A DNA stretch of 64,000 bases from Paenibacillus tyrphae (GCF_027925525.1 NZ_BSDJ01000027.1:1-64000); one strand, 5' to 3'; numbered from the stretch's first letter, positions 55,656 through 64,000 are shown. The notes: a model not told the origin generated them from the letters alone. A program made the numbers and translations.

Positions 55656-56752
55656 TACAAATCCTCCAAGCGGCTCACGACGCCAAAACGGGAGAATAGG
55701 CGCCAAACAAGATCTCTGCGGCTGGATACACCCGTTTTGACAAAAATCGATTTGATGTGATCCTGCACAGTATAGGCGGAAATATGCAGCGAAAGCGCGA
55801 GCTCCTTGGTGGACATGCCCCTGATGAGCGCATCGAGTATTTGCTTTTCGCGTTCGCTCAGCTCGCAGGCTTCGGCCATAAGGCGCAGCGTATCTGCCGG
55901 TCCGGCGGGCTCGAACGATACGGCAAGCCGAGGACCGTCCGCCGGTCCGTGCAATTGACTTGCGCGAATTGTCAGATAGGGATAACCGGGAAGATGAACA
56001 CAAGATTTTGCCGGAGACTGCGCCGGAAGCGATGCTGCAGACCATGTCGACAAGGCTCGGAAGCAGGCCGTTCGGACTGGTCTGGGAAGCGTGGCACCGT
56101 CGATGCCTTCCCATTCACGAAGTCGGGACAGCCAGCGGTATGCGGTCTCGTTGGCCGATAGAGTGCCAAGTCTTTCATCCAGCACCAGAATGCCGGGCTC
56201 CATATCCGGTTCCGCTTTAACCTCCGCCGGCATGGCGAAGCTGGATCTGCGTAAACGCAAAGCGATGATTGGTACGAGAGAAGCGATGAAGGCACGCTCT
56301 TCTTCGCTGAAGAACGGTTGCCCGAAGCGGCGGAACAACGTCAAATATCCCCAGCACACCCCTTTATATATTAGCGCCGCCCTCAATTCGTCGCTGAAGC
56401 CGGCAGGAGACAGCACGTTCCTGTAACGTGCGCTGCTCGTCAGCCGGCCTTCCGTCGCGCCGCTTAATGTCGCGGTCGAATCGTCTGACTTTACCAATTG
56501 GTGATAAGGAATATAATCTGTTCTCACATAATCGTATTCGAACAAGCGGTCGTGAATGAGCTCTACCTCCTTATCCGTTACAGCTCCTGTGGACAGCAGC
56601 GTTTCAGGATCGACGGTAGTACAGCATGCGGCATCGAAGGGGACATGCTGCTGCAGCAGCTTCACAAGCGCTTTCCTATAAGCATGCGAACAGCTTGTGC
56701 CCTCGGAAAGCTTCAACAGCTTGGCTCTGACGGGCTCCATGTTTGGATGCAT
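55655..56752 (-). CDS. LuxR-type HTH regulator with GAF-like sensor domain
   Basis: A regulator of about 365 residues with an N-terminal GAF/PAS-like sensor region (about 30-290) and a C-terminal LuxR/GerE HTH (about 295-355, LSEREKQILDALIRGMSTKE followed by YTVQDHIKSIFVKTGVSSRR). The ATG at 56752, with AGGAAGG just upstream, is preferred; a longer ATG at 56782 has no ribosome site and lies inside a Fur-like box. Its stop overlaps the start of the broken EamA transporter. Its target is unknown; the two were probably one transport/regulation unit. The Fur-like box suggests expression rises when iron is scarce. Confidence 0.82.
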   Translation of the reverse strand: MHPNMEPVRAKLLKLSEGTSCSHAYRKALVKLLQQHVPFDAACCTTVDPETLLSTGAVTDKEVELIHDRLFEYDYVRTDYIPYHQLVKSDDSTATLSGATEGRLTSSARYRNVLSPAGFSDELRAALIYKGVCWGYLTLFRRFGQPFFSEEERAFIASLVPIIALRLRRSSFAMPAEVKAEPDMEPGILVLDERLGTLSANETAYRWLSRLREWEGIDGATLPRPVRTACFRALSTWSAASLPAQSPAKSCVHLPGYPYLTIRASQLHGPADGPRLAVSFEPAGPADTLRLMAEACELSEREKQILDALIRGMSTKELALSLHISAYTVQDHIKSIFVKTGVSSRRDLVWRLFSRFGVVSRLEDL

Positions 56753-56767
56753 ATCCTTCCTGTAATT

Positions 56768-56786
56768 GATAATGATTCTCATTATA
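56768..56786. promoter_or_regulatory. Fur box before the LuxR-type gene
   Basis: GATAATGATTCTCATTATA matches the 19-bp Fur consensus GATAATGATAATCATTATC at about 16-17 positions and is strongly palindromic. It lies 16 bp upstream of the chosen LuxR start, in operator position. Confidence 0.7.
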
Positions 56787-56970
56787 AGTGAAAAGCAGGG
56801 AGTTGGGAAGAGGAGGTTGGGGATTGTTGGTTTATGGCGGACTGCTTCTGTAGCGGCATAGAGCGGTCGGGTAAAAAACGTTTTTTCTTTCGTTGCAATT
56901 TTGATATAAATATTTGATAAATGTCACAGACATTTGCTGTGTACAGGCCTACAATAAGCCTCGGAGATAC

Positions 56971-56985
56971 TGATAATCATTATCA
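56971..56985. promoter_or_regulatory. Fur box before feoAB
   Basis: TGATAATCATTATCA is a perfect 7-1-7 Fur heptamer palindrome, 26 bp upstream of feoA. It implies iron-dependent repression of feoAB, the usual arrangement. Confidence 0.85.
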
Positions 56986-57011
56986 ACAATATCCAATTCT
57001 TAGAGGTTAGG

Positions 57012-57248
57012 ATGATAACGATGAGATTAACGGATATTGCCCGAGACACCAAGGTGAAAATAATCGATTTGGCATCCGTGAATGAACTTGTCCTGCATAG
57101 GCTGAACGATTTCGGCATTATGGAAGGATCCGTCATCTCGCTTCGCAAAGTACTGCCGTTTGGCGGTCCGTGCATGATCGAAACGAAAGGGCAGTGGATT
57201 GCCATTCGGCGCAAAGAAGCGGTTTGTATACAGGTGGAAGCGGTATGA
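57012..57248 (+). CDS. feoA: ferrous iron transport protein A
   Basis: A 78-residue SH3-like FeoA protein, cytoplasmic partner of FeoB in Fe(II) uptake. The RLTDIARDTKVKI start and the DFGIMEGSVISL and IAIRRKEA segments are typical. The ATG at 57012 follows AGAGG; an ATG three codons later (MRLTD) is equally plausible. Its stop overlaps the feoB start by four bases (ATGA), so translation is coupled. A perfect Fur palindrome lies upstream. Confidence 0.93.
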   Translation: MITMRLTDIARDTKVKIIDLASVNELVLHRLNDFGIMEGSVISLRKVLPFGGPCMIETKGQWIAIRRKEAVCIQVEAV

Positions 57249-59254
57249 TCACCGTTGCTCTTGCCGGGAACCCGAATACGGGGAAAACGTCGCTCTTTAA
57301 CACGATGACAAGCTCTTACGAATATGTGGGCAACTGGGCGGGCGTGACGGTGGAAAAGAAGGTCGGTACGTTAACGAGCAAAAGAGGAAAAGTTATCGAT
57401 TTGCCGGGGATCTATTCCCTTAGCCCGCTTTCTGAGGATGAGGGTGTGGCGTCGCGCTACTTGCTGGAAGAGTCGCCGTCGATGTTGTTGAACGTCGTAG
57501 ACGCATCGCAATTGGAACGCAACCTGCACTTGACCGTGCAACTGCTCGAGTACGGTGTACCGGTCGTCGTCGCGCTAAACATGGTCGACGTGGCCGAAGC
57601 GCGCGGGCTTCGCATCGATGTATGCGAACTGGAGGCGCAGCTAGGCGCGAAGGTCGTACCCGTGGTCGCCCGATCGGGCCGAGGCTGCAAAGAGCTGGAG
57701 CGGGTTATGGCCGCAGAGACCGAGCAGAATGAATCGCTGCCGCGGCGATTCGATTACGGATCGCTTCTGGAAAAAGCCATTTCCGATCTGGAGGCCCGGA
57801 TGCCGGCTCAGATGGAACGGAAGCGCTGGCTCGCGCTGCAGTTTCTGGAAGGGAATATACTTGTCCTGCAGCGGCTTTGCAAATTCATCGATCCCGCTTG
57901 GCTTCAGTCATTCTATGACGCGATCGAACTCGAAGTTAGGCAGAGTATGGGCATGAGAGATATACGCCAGTACATCCGGTCACAGCGCGCAGTCATGATT
58001 GACGGGTGGCTGCAACGCTCCGTTCGGGAAACGAAGAAGGGCAGAAGAACGCTGTCAGAGCGGATCGACGATATCGCTACGAATAAGGTTTTCGGCATTC
58101 CCATATTTCTTGCGTTCATGTATTTGACGTTCAAGCTGACGTTCGATTGGGTCGGCACTCCGTTATCCGATCAACTGGATGCTTTGCTGAACGGTCCGGT
58201 TAAGAACGGAATCAGCTCCTTGCTTGACACGTTCGGCGCCGCGGAGTTCATCAAGTCGGTTATTTTGGATGGGATCATAAGCGGTGTGGGCGGTGTATTG
58301 GTGTTCGTACCACAAATTTTCATGCTTTTTCTCATCATATCCTTCATAGAGGACTCCGGTTACATGGCTCGCATTGCGGCCGTTATGGATCGGCTAATGG
58401 AAGGTGTCGGCCTGAATGGCAAGGCGTTCATCCCGATGATTATCGGGTTTGGATGCAACGTTCCCGGCGTCATGGCCGCAAGGACGATAGAGCAGCCGAA
58501 GGAGCGCTTGCTGACCGTTTTGCTTACGCCGCTTATGTCGTGTTCCGCGCGATTATCGGTCTACAGCTTGTTTGTCGGGACGTTTTTCAAAAGTAATCAG
58601 GCTCTTATCGTTTTATCGTTATACGTATTAGGGGTTGTCGTGGCGCTCGTGTTGGCAAAGGTGTTCTCCTTGACGATCGCGAAGAGCGAACAATCTCTGT
58701 TTGTCATCGAACTACCGCCGTATCGTATTCCGCAGTGGCGAACGTTGGCGCGGAGCACATGGGAGAAAGGCAAGGGATTCGTCCGAAAAGCGGGAACGTT
58801 CATTTTCGGCGGCTCGGTCGTCATATGGCTGCTTGGATACACCGGGCCTGGCGGATGGAACGTGCCGATGAACGAAAGCTTCCTCCAGGCCATCGGTTCC
58901 ATCTTGTCGCCGGTCCTTGCTCCGCTCGGTTTCGGCAATTGGCAAGCGGGTGCCGCGCTGCTTACCGGATTTCTGGCGAAGGAAGTCGTCGTCTCGACGA
59001 TGGGCATCATTTATGCGGCTCCTGACGATGCCGGTCTTTCGGGAATGATCTCGCCGTTTTTTACTCCGCTTCAGGCTTTTAGCTTTATGGTTTTCATCTT
59101 GCTTTACGTTCCTTGCCTTGCGACAGTCGGGGTTATTCGAAAAGAAACGGGGTCGGCCCGATGGACGTGGTTTTCCATCGGTTACGCACTGGCAATAGCT
59201 TATGTGATCGCGCTAGCTGTCTATAATGTCGGTAGGGTACTTGGGTTTCATTAA
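57245..59254 (+). CDS. feoB: ferrous iron transporter B
   Basis: A 669-residue FeoB. The N-terminal G domain has G1 AGNPNTGKTSLFN (about 6-18), the DLPGIYSLSPLSEDE switch region and G4 NMVD. A helical region and the multi-span Gate/Core domains follow, with the conserved GFGCNVPGVMAARTIE segment (about 401) carrying the pore cysteine. The protein moves Fe(II) into the cell. The start overlaps feoA (ATGA). A longer frame from 57170 just reads through feoA. The Cys-rich FeoB-associated gene follows 32 bp downstream. Confidence 0.97.
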   Translation: MITVALAGNPNTGKTSLFNTMTSSYEYVGNWAGVTVEKKVGTLTSKRGKVIDLPGIYSLSPLSEDEGVASRYLLEESPSMLLNVVDASQLERNLHLTVQLLEYGVPVVVALNMVDVAEARGLRIDVCELEAQLGAKVVPVVARSGRGCKELERVMAAETEQNESLPRRFDYGSLLEKAISDLEARMPAQMERKRWLALQFLEGNILVLQRLCKFIDPAWLQSFYDAIELEVRQSMGMRDIRQYIRSQRAVMIDGWLQRSVRETKKGRRTLSERIDDIATNKVFGIPIFLAFMYLTFKLTFDWVGTPLSDQLDALLNGPVKNGISSLLDTFGAAEFIKSVILDGIISGVGGVLVFVPQIFMLFLIISFIEDSGYMARIAAVMDRLMEGVGLNGKAFIPMIIGFGCNVPGVMAARTIEQPKERLLTVLLTPLMSCSARLSVYSLFVGTFFKSNQALIVLSLYVLGVVVALVLAKVFSLTIAKSEQSLFVIELPPYRIPQWRTLARSTWEKGKGFVRKAGTFIFGGSVVIWLLGYTGPGGWNVPMNESFLQAIGSILSPVLAPLGFGNWQAGAALLTGFLAKEVVVSTMGIIYAAPDDAGLSGMISPFFTPLQAFSFMVFILLYVPCLATVGVIRKETGSARWTWFSIGYALAIAYVIALAVYNVGRVLGFH

Positions 59255-59286
59255 TTCGCTAGATGCGCTCGTGAAGGAGGAACCGT

Positions 59287-59469
59287 ATGGTATTCAGTAT
59301 CATTGCCGGGGTCGTTATTTTCGGGTATGCGGCTTGGTCGCTTGTCCGTTATGTACGGAAGACGCGTCAAGGAAAATGTGCGGCATGCTCGTTGAACAAG
59401 ACGTGTTTATCTGGATGTTCTGATGCAACTTATGCGGATGTCTCGGCATCAACGATGAGCAAACTGTAA
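59287..59469 (+). CDS. FeoB-associated Cys-rich membrane protein
   Basis: A 60-residue protein with one N-terminal membrane helix (VFSIIAGVVIFGYAAWSLV), a basic stretch, and a cluster of four cysteines (CAACSLNKTCLSGC). This is the pattern of the small FeoB-associated proteins found after feoB in Firmicutes, sometimes compared with FeoC. Its exact role is not established. It follows GAAGGAGG and completes the Fur-controlled feo operon. Confidence 0.85.
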   Translation: MVFSIIAGVVIFGYAAWSLVRYVRKTRQGKCAACSLNKTCLSGCSDATYADVSASTMSKL

Positions 59470-59810
59470 TTATTGAACTGCGCCAATCGCAGCGACCCGG
59501 CGATACGCAAAATCGAAGCGGAATGGTTACGGATCTATTTGCTTATCGATCGGCAGCTGTACATTACGCGCTCAGGAAACGTCCGTTCCATGGGCGCGTT
59601 GTCTTGTTTAGCATTGATGTGTGTTTAAAAGCGGTGATGCAGCATATATTTTATTCGGGCGGCAGCCATATTTATTAAAAAAGTGTCTTCACAATGTCCG
59701 ATTCTGGTGGTAATCTTGGAAGTAAGCGGTTTTATACGCGAGGTTAAAAGTGATTCGGTGTTGTACGCAACACTGGGCTGCTTTTCGAATATAAGGCCTC
59801 TTTTAACCTA

Positions 59811-59832
59811 AAAATATAAACGTTTATATTTT
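59811..59832. promoter_or_regulatory. palindromic operator-like site 1
   Basis: AAAATATAAACGTTTATATTTT is a perfect 22-bp palindrome centred between 59821 and 59822. A central AAACGTTT core is typical of LacI/GalR-family operators. Confidence 0.65.
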
Positions 59833-59891
59833 CCTTGGTGAAAGTCGAGGATACTCAGGGTTAGATTTCTGAAAGGGAACTAACGTCTGAA

Positions 59892-59909
59892 AGTATAAAC
59901 GATTATATT
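59892..59909. promoter_or_regulatory. palindromic operator-like site 2
   Basis: AGTATAAACGATTATATT is an imperfect copy of site 1, centred between 59900 and 59901, 79 bp downstream. Confidence 0.6.
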
Positions 59910-59968
59910 AAAACGAAGAAGGGAGGGACGGGTATAAGCTGAAAACCAGCTGGTTAACCGATGCACAA

Positions 59969-59988
59969 AAATATAAACGTTTATATGT
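59969..59988. promoter_or_regulatory. palindromic operator-like site 3
   Basis: AAATATAAACGTTTATATGT is a near-perfect copy of site 1, centred between 59978 and 59979, 78 bp after site 2 and about 110 bp before the chitosanase start. Confidence 0.65.
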
Positions 59989-60087
59989 ATTGAGGAGAAA
60001 GGAGAAGATAATTAGATTTAAATTGCCTGTAAAGCGGCAAGCAGCCTGTTGTTTATTCATGCGGTCAACATTTTTAGGAGGGATTAC

Positions 60088-60993
60088 ATGCATATGTCCA
60101 ATGCTAGACCATCCAAAAGCCGGGCCAAAATTTTGTTAGCCTTTATTTGTTTTACCTTACTGGCTTCCTTGTTTGGCGCATCCGCTTTGTTCGAGCCATC
60201 CAAAGCAGCCGCAGCCTCTCCCGACGATAATTTCTCCCCGGAAACCCTGAAATTCCTTCGCAATAATACGGGGCTCGATGGCGAGCAGTGGAACAACATC
60301 ATGAAGCTCATCAATAAACCGGAGCAGGACGATTTGAACTGGACCAAATACTACGGGTATTGCGAAGACATTAAAGATAAGCGCGGGTATACGATCGGTA
60401 TTTTCGGCGCTACCACAGGCGGCTCCAGAGATACCCATCCCGATGGCCCGGACCTCTTCAAAGCCTATGACGCTGCCAAAGGAGCCAGCAACCCGTCGGC
60501 CGAAGGCGCACTGAAGCGCCTTGGCATCAACGGGAAAATGAAAGGCTCGATTCTGGAAATTAAAGATAGCGAAAAGGTGTTCTGCGGCAAGATTGAAAAG
60601 CTTCAAAACGATGCGGCCTGGAGAAAAGCGATGTGGGAAACATTCTATAACGTGTATATCCGGTACAGCGTTGAACAAGCGCGTCAGCGCGGTTTTACCA
60701 GTGCATTGACAATCGGATCGTTTGTCGATACGGCGCTGAATCAAGGCGCTACCGGCGGCTCGGATACGCTTCAAGGTCTGCTCGCCCGTTCCGGCAGCAG
60801 CTCGAATGAGAAAACCTTCATGAAGAATTTCCATGCCAAGCGTACCTTGGTTGTGGATACGAACGAGTACAATCAGCCACCTAACGGTAAAAACCGCGTA
60901 AAACAATGGGACACTCTCGTGGACATGGGGAAAATGAATCTGAAGAACGTCGATTCCGAGATTGCACAGGTTACGGACTGGGAAATGAAGTAA
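60088..60993 (+). CDS. csn: secreted GH46 chitosanase
   Basis: A 301-residue secreted endo-chitosanase. A long signal peptide (about 42 residues, basic start, hydrophobic core, AAAASPDD cleavage region) leads to a mature enzyme of about 259 residues. From memory the mature part is nearly identical to the Bacillus circulans MH-K1 GH46 chitosanase. The catalytic Glu is in YYGYCEDIKD and the catalytic Asp in TTGGSRDTHPDG. It cleaves beta-1,4 bonds in chitosan outside the cell. The ATG at 60088 has AGGAGGG five bases upstream; a second ATG lies six bases later. Three palindromic sites upstream suggest tight transcriptional control. Confidence 0.95.
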   Translation: MHMSNARPSKSRAKILLAFICFTLLASLFGASALFEPSKAAAASPDDNFSPETLKFLRNNTGLDGEQWNNIMKLINKPEQDDLNWTKYYGYCEDIKDKRGYTIGIFGATTGGSRDTHPDGPDLFKAYDAAKGASNPSAEGALKRLGINGKMKGSILEIKDSEKVFCGKIEKLQNDAAWRKAMWETFYNVYIRYSVEQARQRGFTSALTIGSFVDTALNQGATGGSDTLQGLLARSGSSSNEKTFMKNFHAKRTLVVDTNEYNQPPNGKNRVKQWDTLVDMGKMNLKNVDSEIAQVTDWEMK

Positions 60994-61023
60994 GCTCCTT
61001 CTTTTTTAGGACCCGTTATTAAG

Positions 61024-61051
61024 GACGGTCGCATTTTGCGGCCGTCTTTTT
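61024..61051 (+). terminator. rho-independent terminator of the chitosanase gene
   Basis: GACGGTCGC (61024-61032) pairs with GCGGCCGTC (61038-61046; one G-T pair), with a five-base loop and TTTTT after the stem. It lies about 30 bp past the chitosanase stop. Confidence 0.88.
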
Positions 61052-61142
61052 CACAGTTAAGAAGCAATTCCCTTCATATGAAAATGGAGTTTAGCGTTAG
61101 CGGGCCATGGTTTTAGCTCTTTAGAGTTATCCGGGATTCATC

Positions 61143-61424
61143 ATGCTGACACAGATATACCCTACATATGTATGGTATATTTCGTTTGAGAGAGTGGTTC
61201 GCCACGGTCAAATCGTAACGGCAGCCGGCGTCTCCTCCGGTATCGGTATCGATATGGCGCTTCAATTGGCGGCATGGGAATTTGGAGAAGATACGAGTAA
61301 AGCGGTCCAATTAATTTTGGAATACGATCCTCAGTCTCCGTTTGATACGGGTTCGTTAAAGAAAGCGCCGGCGCCGTTGATCGAGCGGGTAAGAGAGGTG
61401 CTTCAAGAGCTTTCAAAGCAATGA
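61143..61424 (+). pseudogene. 3' remnant of a DJ-1/PfpI-family gene
   Basis: The frame from about 61170 to 61424 resembles the C-terminal third of DJ-1/PfpI (ThiJ) family proteins: an RHGQIVTAAGVSSGI stretch, then DMALQLAAWEFGED and an acidic DPQSPFDTGS tail. The catalytic cysteine elbow and the whole N-terminal half are missing. The apparent ATG start has no ribosome site and its first 10 codons look random. I read it as a truncated gene. Confidence 0.65.
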
Positions 61425-61651
61425 AGCCTGACCTCAACTGCTATCCTTTCCATCTATTTCAACCGTTTGCGCCCACATAAATTTGTTTCAAGACGATTGC
61501 ATTTCATTGGACAAAAAAGGAACGACAGTGTTAATCTTACAAGTAGAAGTGAAAGAGTAAATAAATAGCAATGTTGTATGATATATGAATGTTATTTCGT
61601 TATCGGCAATCGTCTGCAAATGGAAGCATGGATGAACGGGAGGTAGTGACG

Positions 61652-64000
61652 TTGCAGGAGGAGGCGCAATTGCTGCAAATGATCGGCAACAGGGCCGGAT
61701 ACCCGAGGGAGAAGACGATCTTTCAGCTGTTCGAGGAACAGGCGGAGCGCACGCCGGACCAACCGGCTCTCGTATTCGGGGACCGGCAACTGACGTATGC
61801 CGAACTGAACGAGCGGGCCAATCGGTTGGCGCGAACCTTGCGGGCGGAAGGAGTGCAGCCGGATCAACCGGTCTGTATCATGATCGAACGTTCCTTGGAC
61901 CTGGTCGTGGGCCTCCTGGCCATCTTGAAAACCGGCGGCGCGTACGTGCCGATCGATCCTGGTTATCCGGCGGAGCGTATCCGCTACATGCTGGACGACT
62001 CGGGCGCGAACATTTTGCTCATCCGAGGCGGGTTATCGGCACATCCGGACTTTAGCGGGAAAACGGTGCGTTTGGATGATCCGCAAGCGTACGACGGGAA
62101 TGGATCGAATGTTGAGCCCGCAGCGGGGCCGAACCATTTGGCCTATGTCATCTATACATCGGGTTCGACCGGCAAGCCGAAAGGCGTGATGGTCGAACAC
62201 CGCAGCGTCGTCCGGCTGGTGAAAAATTGCAACTACGTCGCACTGGATGAAACGACGCGAATTTTGCAAACGGGCGCTATCGTTTTTGACGCTTCCACGT
62301 TCGAGATTTGGGGAGCGCTGCTGAATGGCGGACGGCTTTATCTCGTGAACAACGAGGTCATCTTGAACGCGGAAAAGTTGAAGGAGGCGATCCGGCGTTA
62401 CGGGATTACGACGATGTGGCTCACCTCGCCGCTCTTTAATCAATTGTCTCAGCAGGACAGCGCACTGTTCGGCGGCCTGCGAACGCTGCTTGTCGGGGGA
62501 GATGTCCTATCGGTGCCGCACGTCAATCTTGTGCTGCGCGATAACCTCGGGCTCGCTATCGTGAACGCTTATGGCCCGACAGAAAATACGACGTTCTCCA
62601 CGACGCATCCGATCGTCGGAGTGCAGACGGAACCGGTGCCAATCGGCCGTCCGATCCGCTATTCGGCAGCCTACGTGACAGACCGTTCGATGAAACTGCT
62701 GCCCATTGGAGTATGGGGCGAGCTTCTCGTCGGCGGGGAAGGCGTTGCGCGCGGGTATTTAAACCTTCCTGAGCTCACGGCGGAGAAGTTCGTCGACAAC
62801 CCGTATCGGCCGGGAGAGCGGTGCTACCGCACGGGCGATTTGGTCCGATGGCGTTCCGACGGCACGCTGGAATACAAAGGCCGGATCGACGGCCAGGTGA
62901 AAATTCGCGGATACCGGATCGAGCCGGGAGAGATCGAGTCTCAGCTCGCGAAAGTGGAAGCGATCCGGGAGGCCGTCGTCGTCGCCAGGGAGGACGAGAG
63001 CGGGCAGAAGCAGTTATGCGCCTACTTTGTGGCGGACCGCGCGTTCACCGCAAGCGAGGCGCGAAGCGCTCTGGCGCAAGAGCTGCCGAACTACATGATC
63101 CCGTCCTGCTTCGTGCAACTGGAGCAGCTCCCGCTGACCATTAACGGCAAGGTGGACCGCAAGGCGCTGCCGGCTCCGGAAGACAGGCTGCAAACCGGCG
63201 CAGCACACGCCGCTCCCGTGACAGAGCTGGAAGCCAAGCTGGCGGAAATTTGGCAGCGGGTATTGGGCGTTCCGAACCTCAGCGTGTTGGACGGCTTCTT
63301 CGATCTCGGCGGGCATTCGCTGAAAGCGCTGGCGTTGATGTCGGAAATGGAGAAAGCGGGATGTTACGTTACCTTAACCGATATTTATCACTATAATTCG
63401 GTCCGGGCGCTGGCCGGTTACCTTCAATCGGCCAAGGAGCAGGAACATCTTCAGGAACATCTTATCGAAACGAAAGAAGAACTGATCTCTTGGCTGCACC
63501 GGGAAACGGGGGGCGTATACGAGCTGGTCTCGTACCAAGTGTGCGATTTTCTTCACGAAACGAAAGAGATTTACGTTTTTTACAGCGATGCTGTAGATGA
63601 GGAATGCGTTGAAAGACTCGTAGGGATGATGAACGGCAAAGTGGCCAGAACGCTCCTGCCTCACTACATCGTGCCTCTGCACCACAGAATCGAAACGGAC
63701 CCGAACCAAGCGATAGACGAAGAGGTCTTTTGCGGCCATCTCGGTCTAACGAGGATGGAAGCGGATGAGGCCACAGCTATTCGCAGGCAGCTTCAAGACG
63801 ATTACGATCAAACGGACCGCTGGATCCAAACGGGGCAAGTGACGCACGAATACCCGCTCGGGGCGATACAACAAATGCAAATCAAGTTCCACACGCCACC
63901 CAGTCTGGTCTTCTTCAAGCTGGACGAGTATGTGGATTACGCGCTTTTAGACCGAGCTTACGCTTGGCTCGTGCAACATCAAGGTCAGCTGAGAAGCGTT
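61652..64000 (+). CDS. NRPS 4 (partial): A(Val)-PCP-linker-C...
   Basis: A synthetase that runs off the window end. The TTG at 61652 has GGGAGG eight bases upstream; an in-frame ATG at 61628 is an alternative. It opens directly with an A domain (about residues 15-510; YIYTSG-type core at IYTSGSTGKPKG), so it is a loading module without a condensation domain. The hand-read code is DAFWLGATFK, close to Val (DAFWIGGTFK). The PCP serine is in DLGGHSLKALAL (about 555). A stretch of about 120 residues that I do not recognise (LLPHYIVPLHHRIE and neighbours) then precedes a C domain starting at HEYPLGAIQQMQI. It belongs to a second peptide cluster, separated from the first by the feo and chitosanase genes. 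Confidence 0.88.
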   Translation, partial: MQEEAQLLQMIGNRAGYPREKTIFQLFEEQAERTPDQPALVFGDRQLTYAELNERANRLARTLRAEGVQPDQPVCIMIERSLDLVVGLLAILKTGGAYVPIDPGYPAERIRYMLDDSGANILLIRGGLSAHPDFSGKTVRLDDPQAYDGNGSNVEPAAGPNHLAYVIYTSGSTGKPKGVMVEHRSVVRLVKNCNYVALDETTRILQTGAIVFDASTFEIWGALLNGGRLYLVNNEVILNAEKLKEAIRRYGITTMWLTSPLFNQLSQQDSALFGGLRTLLVGGDVLSVPHVNLVLRDNLGLAIVNAYGPTENTTFSTTHPIVGVQTEPVPIGRPIRYSAAYVTDRSMKLLPIGVWGELLVGGEGVARGYLNLPELTAEKFVDNPYRPGERCYRTGDLVRWRSDGTLEYKGRIDGQVKIRGYRIEPGEIESQLAKVEAIREAVVVAREDESGQKQLCAYFVADRAFTASEARSALAQELPNYMIPSCFVQLEQLPLTINGKVDRKALPAPEDRLQTGAAHAAPVTELEAKLAEIWQRVLGVPNLSVLDGFFDLGGHSLKALALMSEMEKAGCYVTLTDIYHYNSVRALAGYLQSAKEQEHLQEHLIETKEELISWLHRETGGVYELVSYQVCDFLHETKEIYVFYSDAVDEECVERLVGMMNGKVARTLLPHYIVPLHHRIETDPNQAIDEEVFCGHLGLTRMEADEATAIRRQLQDDYDQTDRWIQTGQVTHEYPLGAIQQMQIKFHTPPSLVFFKLDEYVDYALLDRAYAWLVQHQGQLRSV

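Larger units (their letters stand above)
59470..60087. other. regulatory gap before the chitosanase
   Basis: This stretch of about 620 bp holds three palindromic operator-like sites (separate entries) in its right half. From 59470 to 59627 the frame of the preceding small gene stays open after its stop (about 50 codons, e.g. KIEAEWLRIYLLIDRQLYIT), but there is no ribosome site and I recognise no family, so I do not call a gene. No terminator for the feo operon stands out. Confidence 0.5.

Noticed and set aside
59470..59627. Open frame following the FeoB-associated gene
   Set aside because: No ribosome site or recognisable family; it simply continues the preceding frame after its stop.
1..64000. 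CRISPR arrays, tRNA, rRNA or riboswitches
   Set aside because: I saw no repeat-spacer pattern, no cloverleaf-type sequence, no rRNA stretches and no leader I recognise as a known riboswitch.

Overview
The window looks like a Paenibacillus-type chromosome (Firmicutes, Bacillales). Genes start with strong AGGAGG-type ribosome sites and often use GTG or TTG. There is an arginase/RocD/RocE set, a CUT1 sugar transporter without its own ATPase, a Bacillus-type GH46 chitosanase, FeoAB under Fur-like boxes, and an NRPS operon built like Bacillus/Paenibacillus lipopeptide systems. The organism is inferred from style and family resemblance, not from a marker gene.

Layout. 1-1403: decayed ISL3-type transposase, a possible frameshifted remnant and a 70-aa orphan gene. 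1404-11156: AraC regulator, lipoprotein solute-binding protein, two permeases, glycerol kinase, a GH31 alpha-glycosidase and glycerol-3-phosphate dehydrogenase, read here as one catabolic unit for a glycerol-containing glycoside. 11157-14500: terminator, IS3-type relic, a WYL regulator with a GyrI-like protein and a DUF1801 protein, and a gene remnant. 14716-18318: arginine catabolism (rocF, rocD, rocE). 18413-19291: LysR regulator pointing away from the next operon.

19728-51415 is the centrepiece, a tightly spaced operon of about 32 kb: alpha-keto-acid C-methyltransferase, PLP aminotransferase, NRPS 1, cyclic-peptide-type ABC exporter, diaminobutyrate aminotransferase, NRPS 2, NRPS 3 with a terminal thioesterase, and a cytochrome P450. 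Hand-read specificity codes predict an acylated heptapeptide: Gln(or Glu)-Pro-Dab-Dab-X5-X6-Ile(Val). The aminotransferase near 28.3 kb supplies Dab. The methyltransferase/aminotransferase pair probably makes a beta-methyl amino acid for X5 or X6. Oddities are an epimerase domain whose catalytic HH is HR, followed by a D-donor-type condensation domain; a condensation domain at the end of NRPS 2 facing half a condensation domain at the start of NRPS 3; and two Dab-type A-PCP units nearly identical at DNA level exactly 4,000 bp apart.

51600-56752: gene remnant, CapA-like protein, hybrid PAS histidine kinase, a DMT transporter broken by a deletion/frameshift, and a LuxR-type regulator under a Fur-like box. 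56971-59469: Fur-like box, feoA, feoB and a FeoB-associated Cys-rich protein. 59470-60993: three evenly spaced palindromes upstream of a secreted chitosanase. 61143-61424: DJ-1/PfpI remnant. 61652 to the end: a second NRPS starting with a Val-type A domain and running off the window. No rRNA, tRNA or CRISPR array was recognised.
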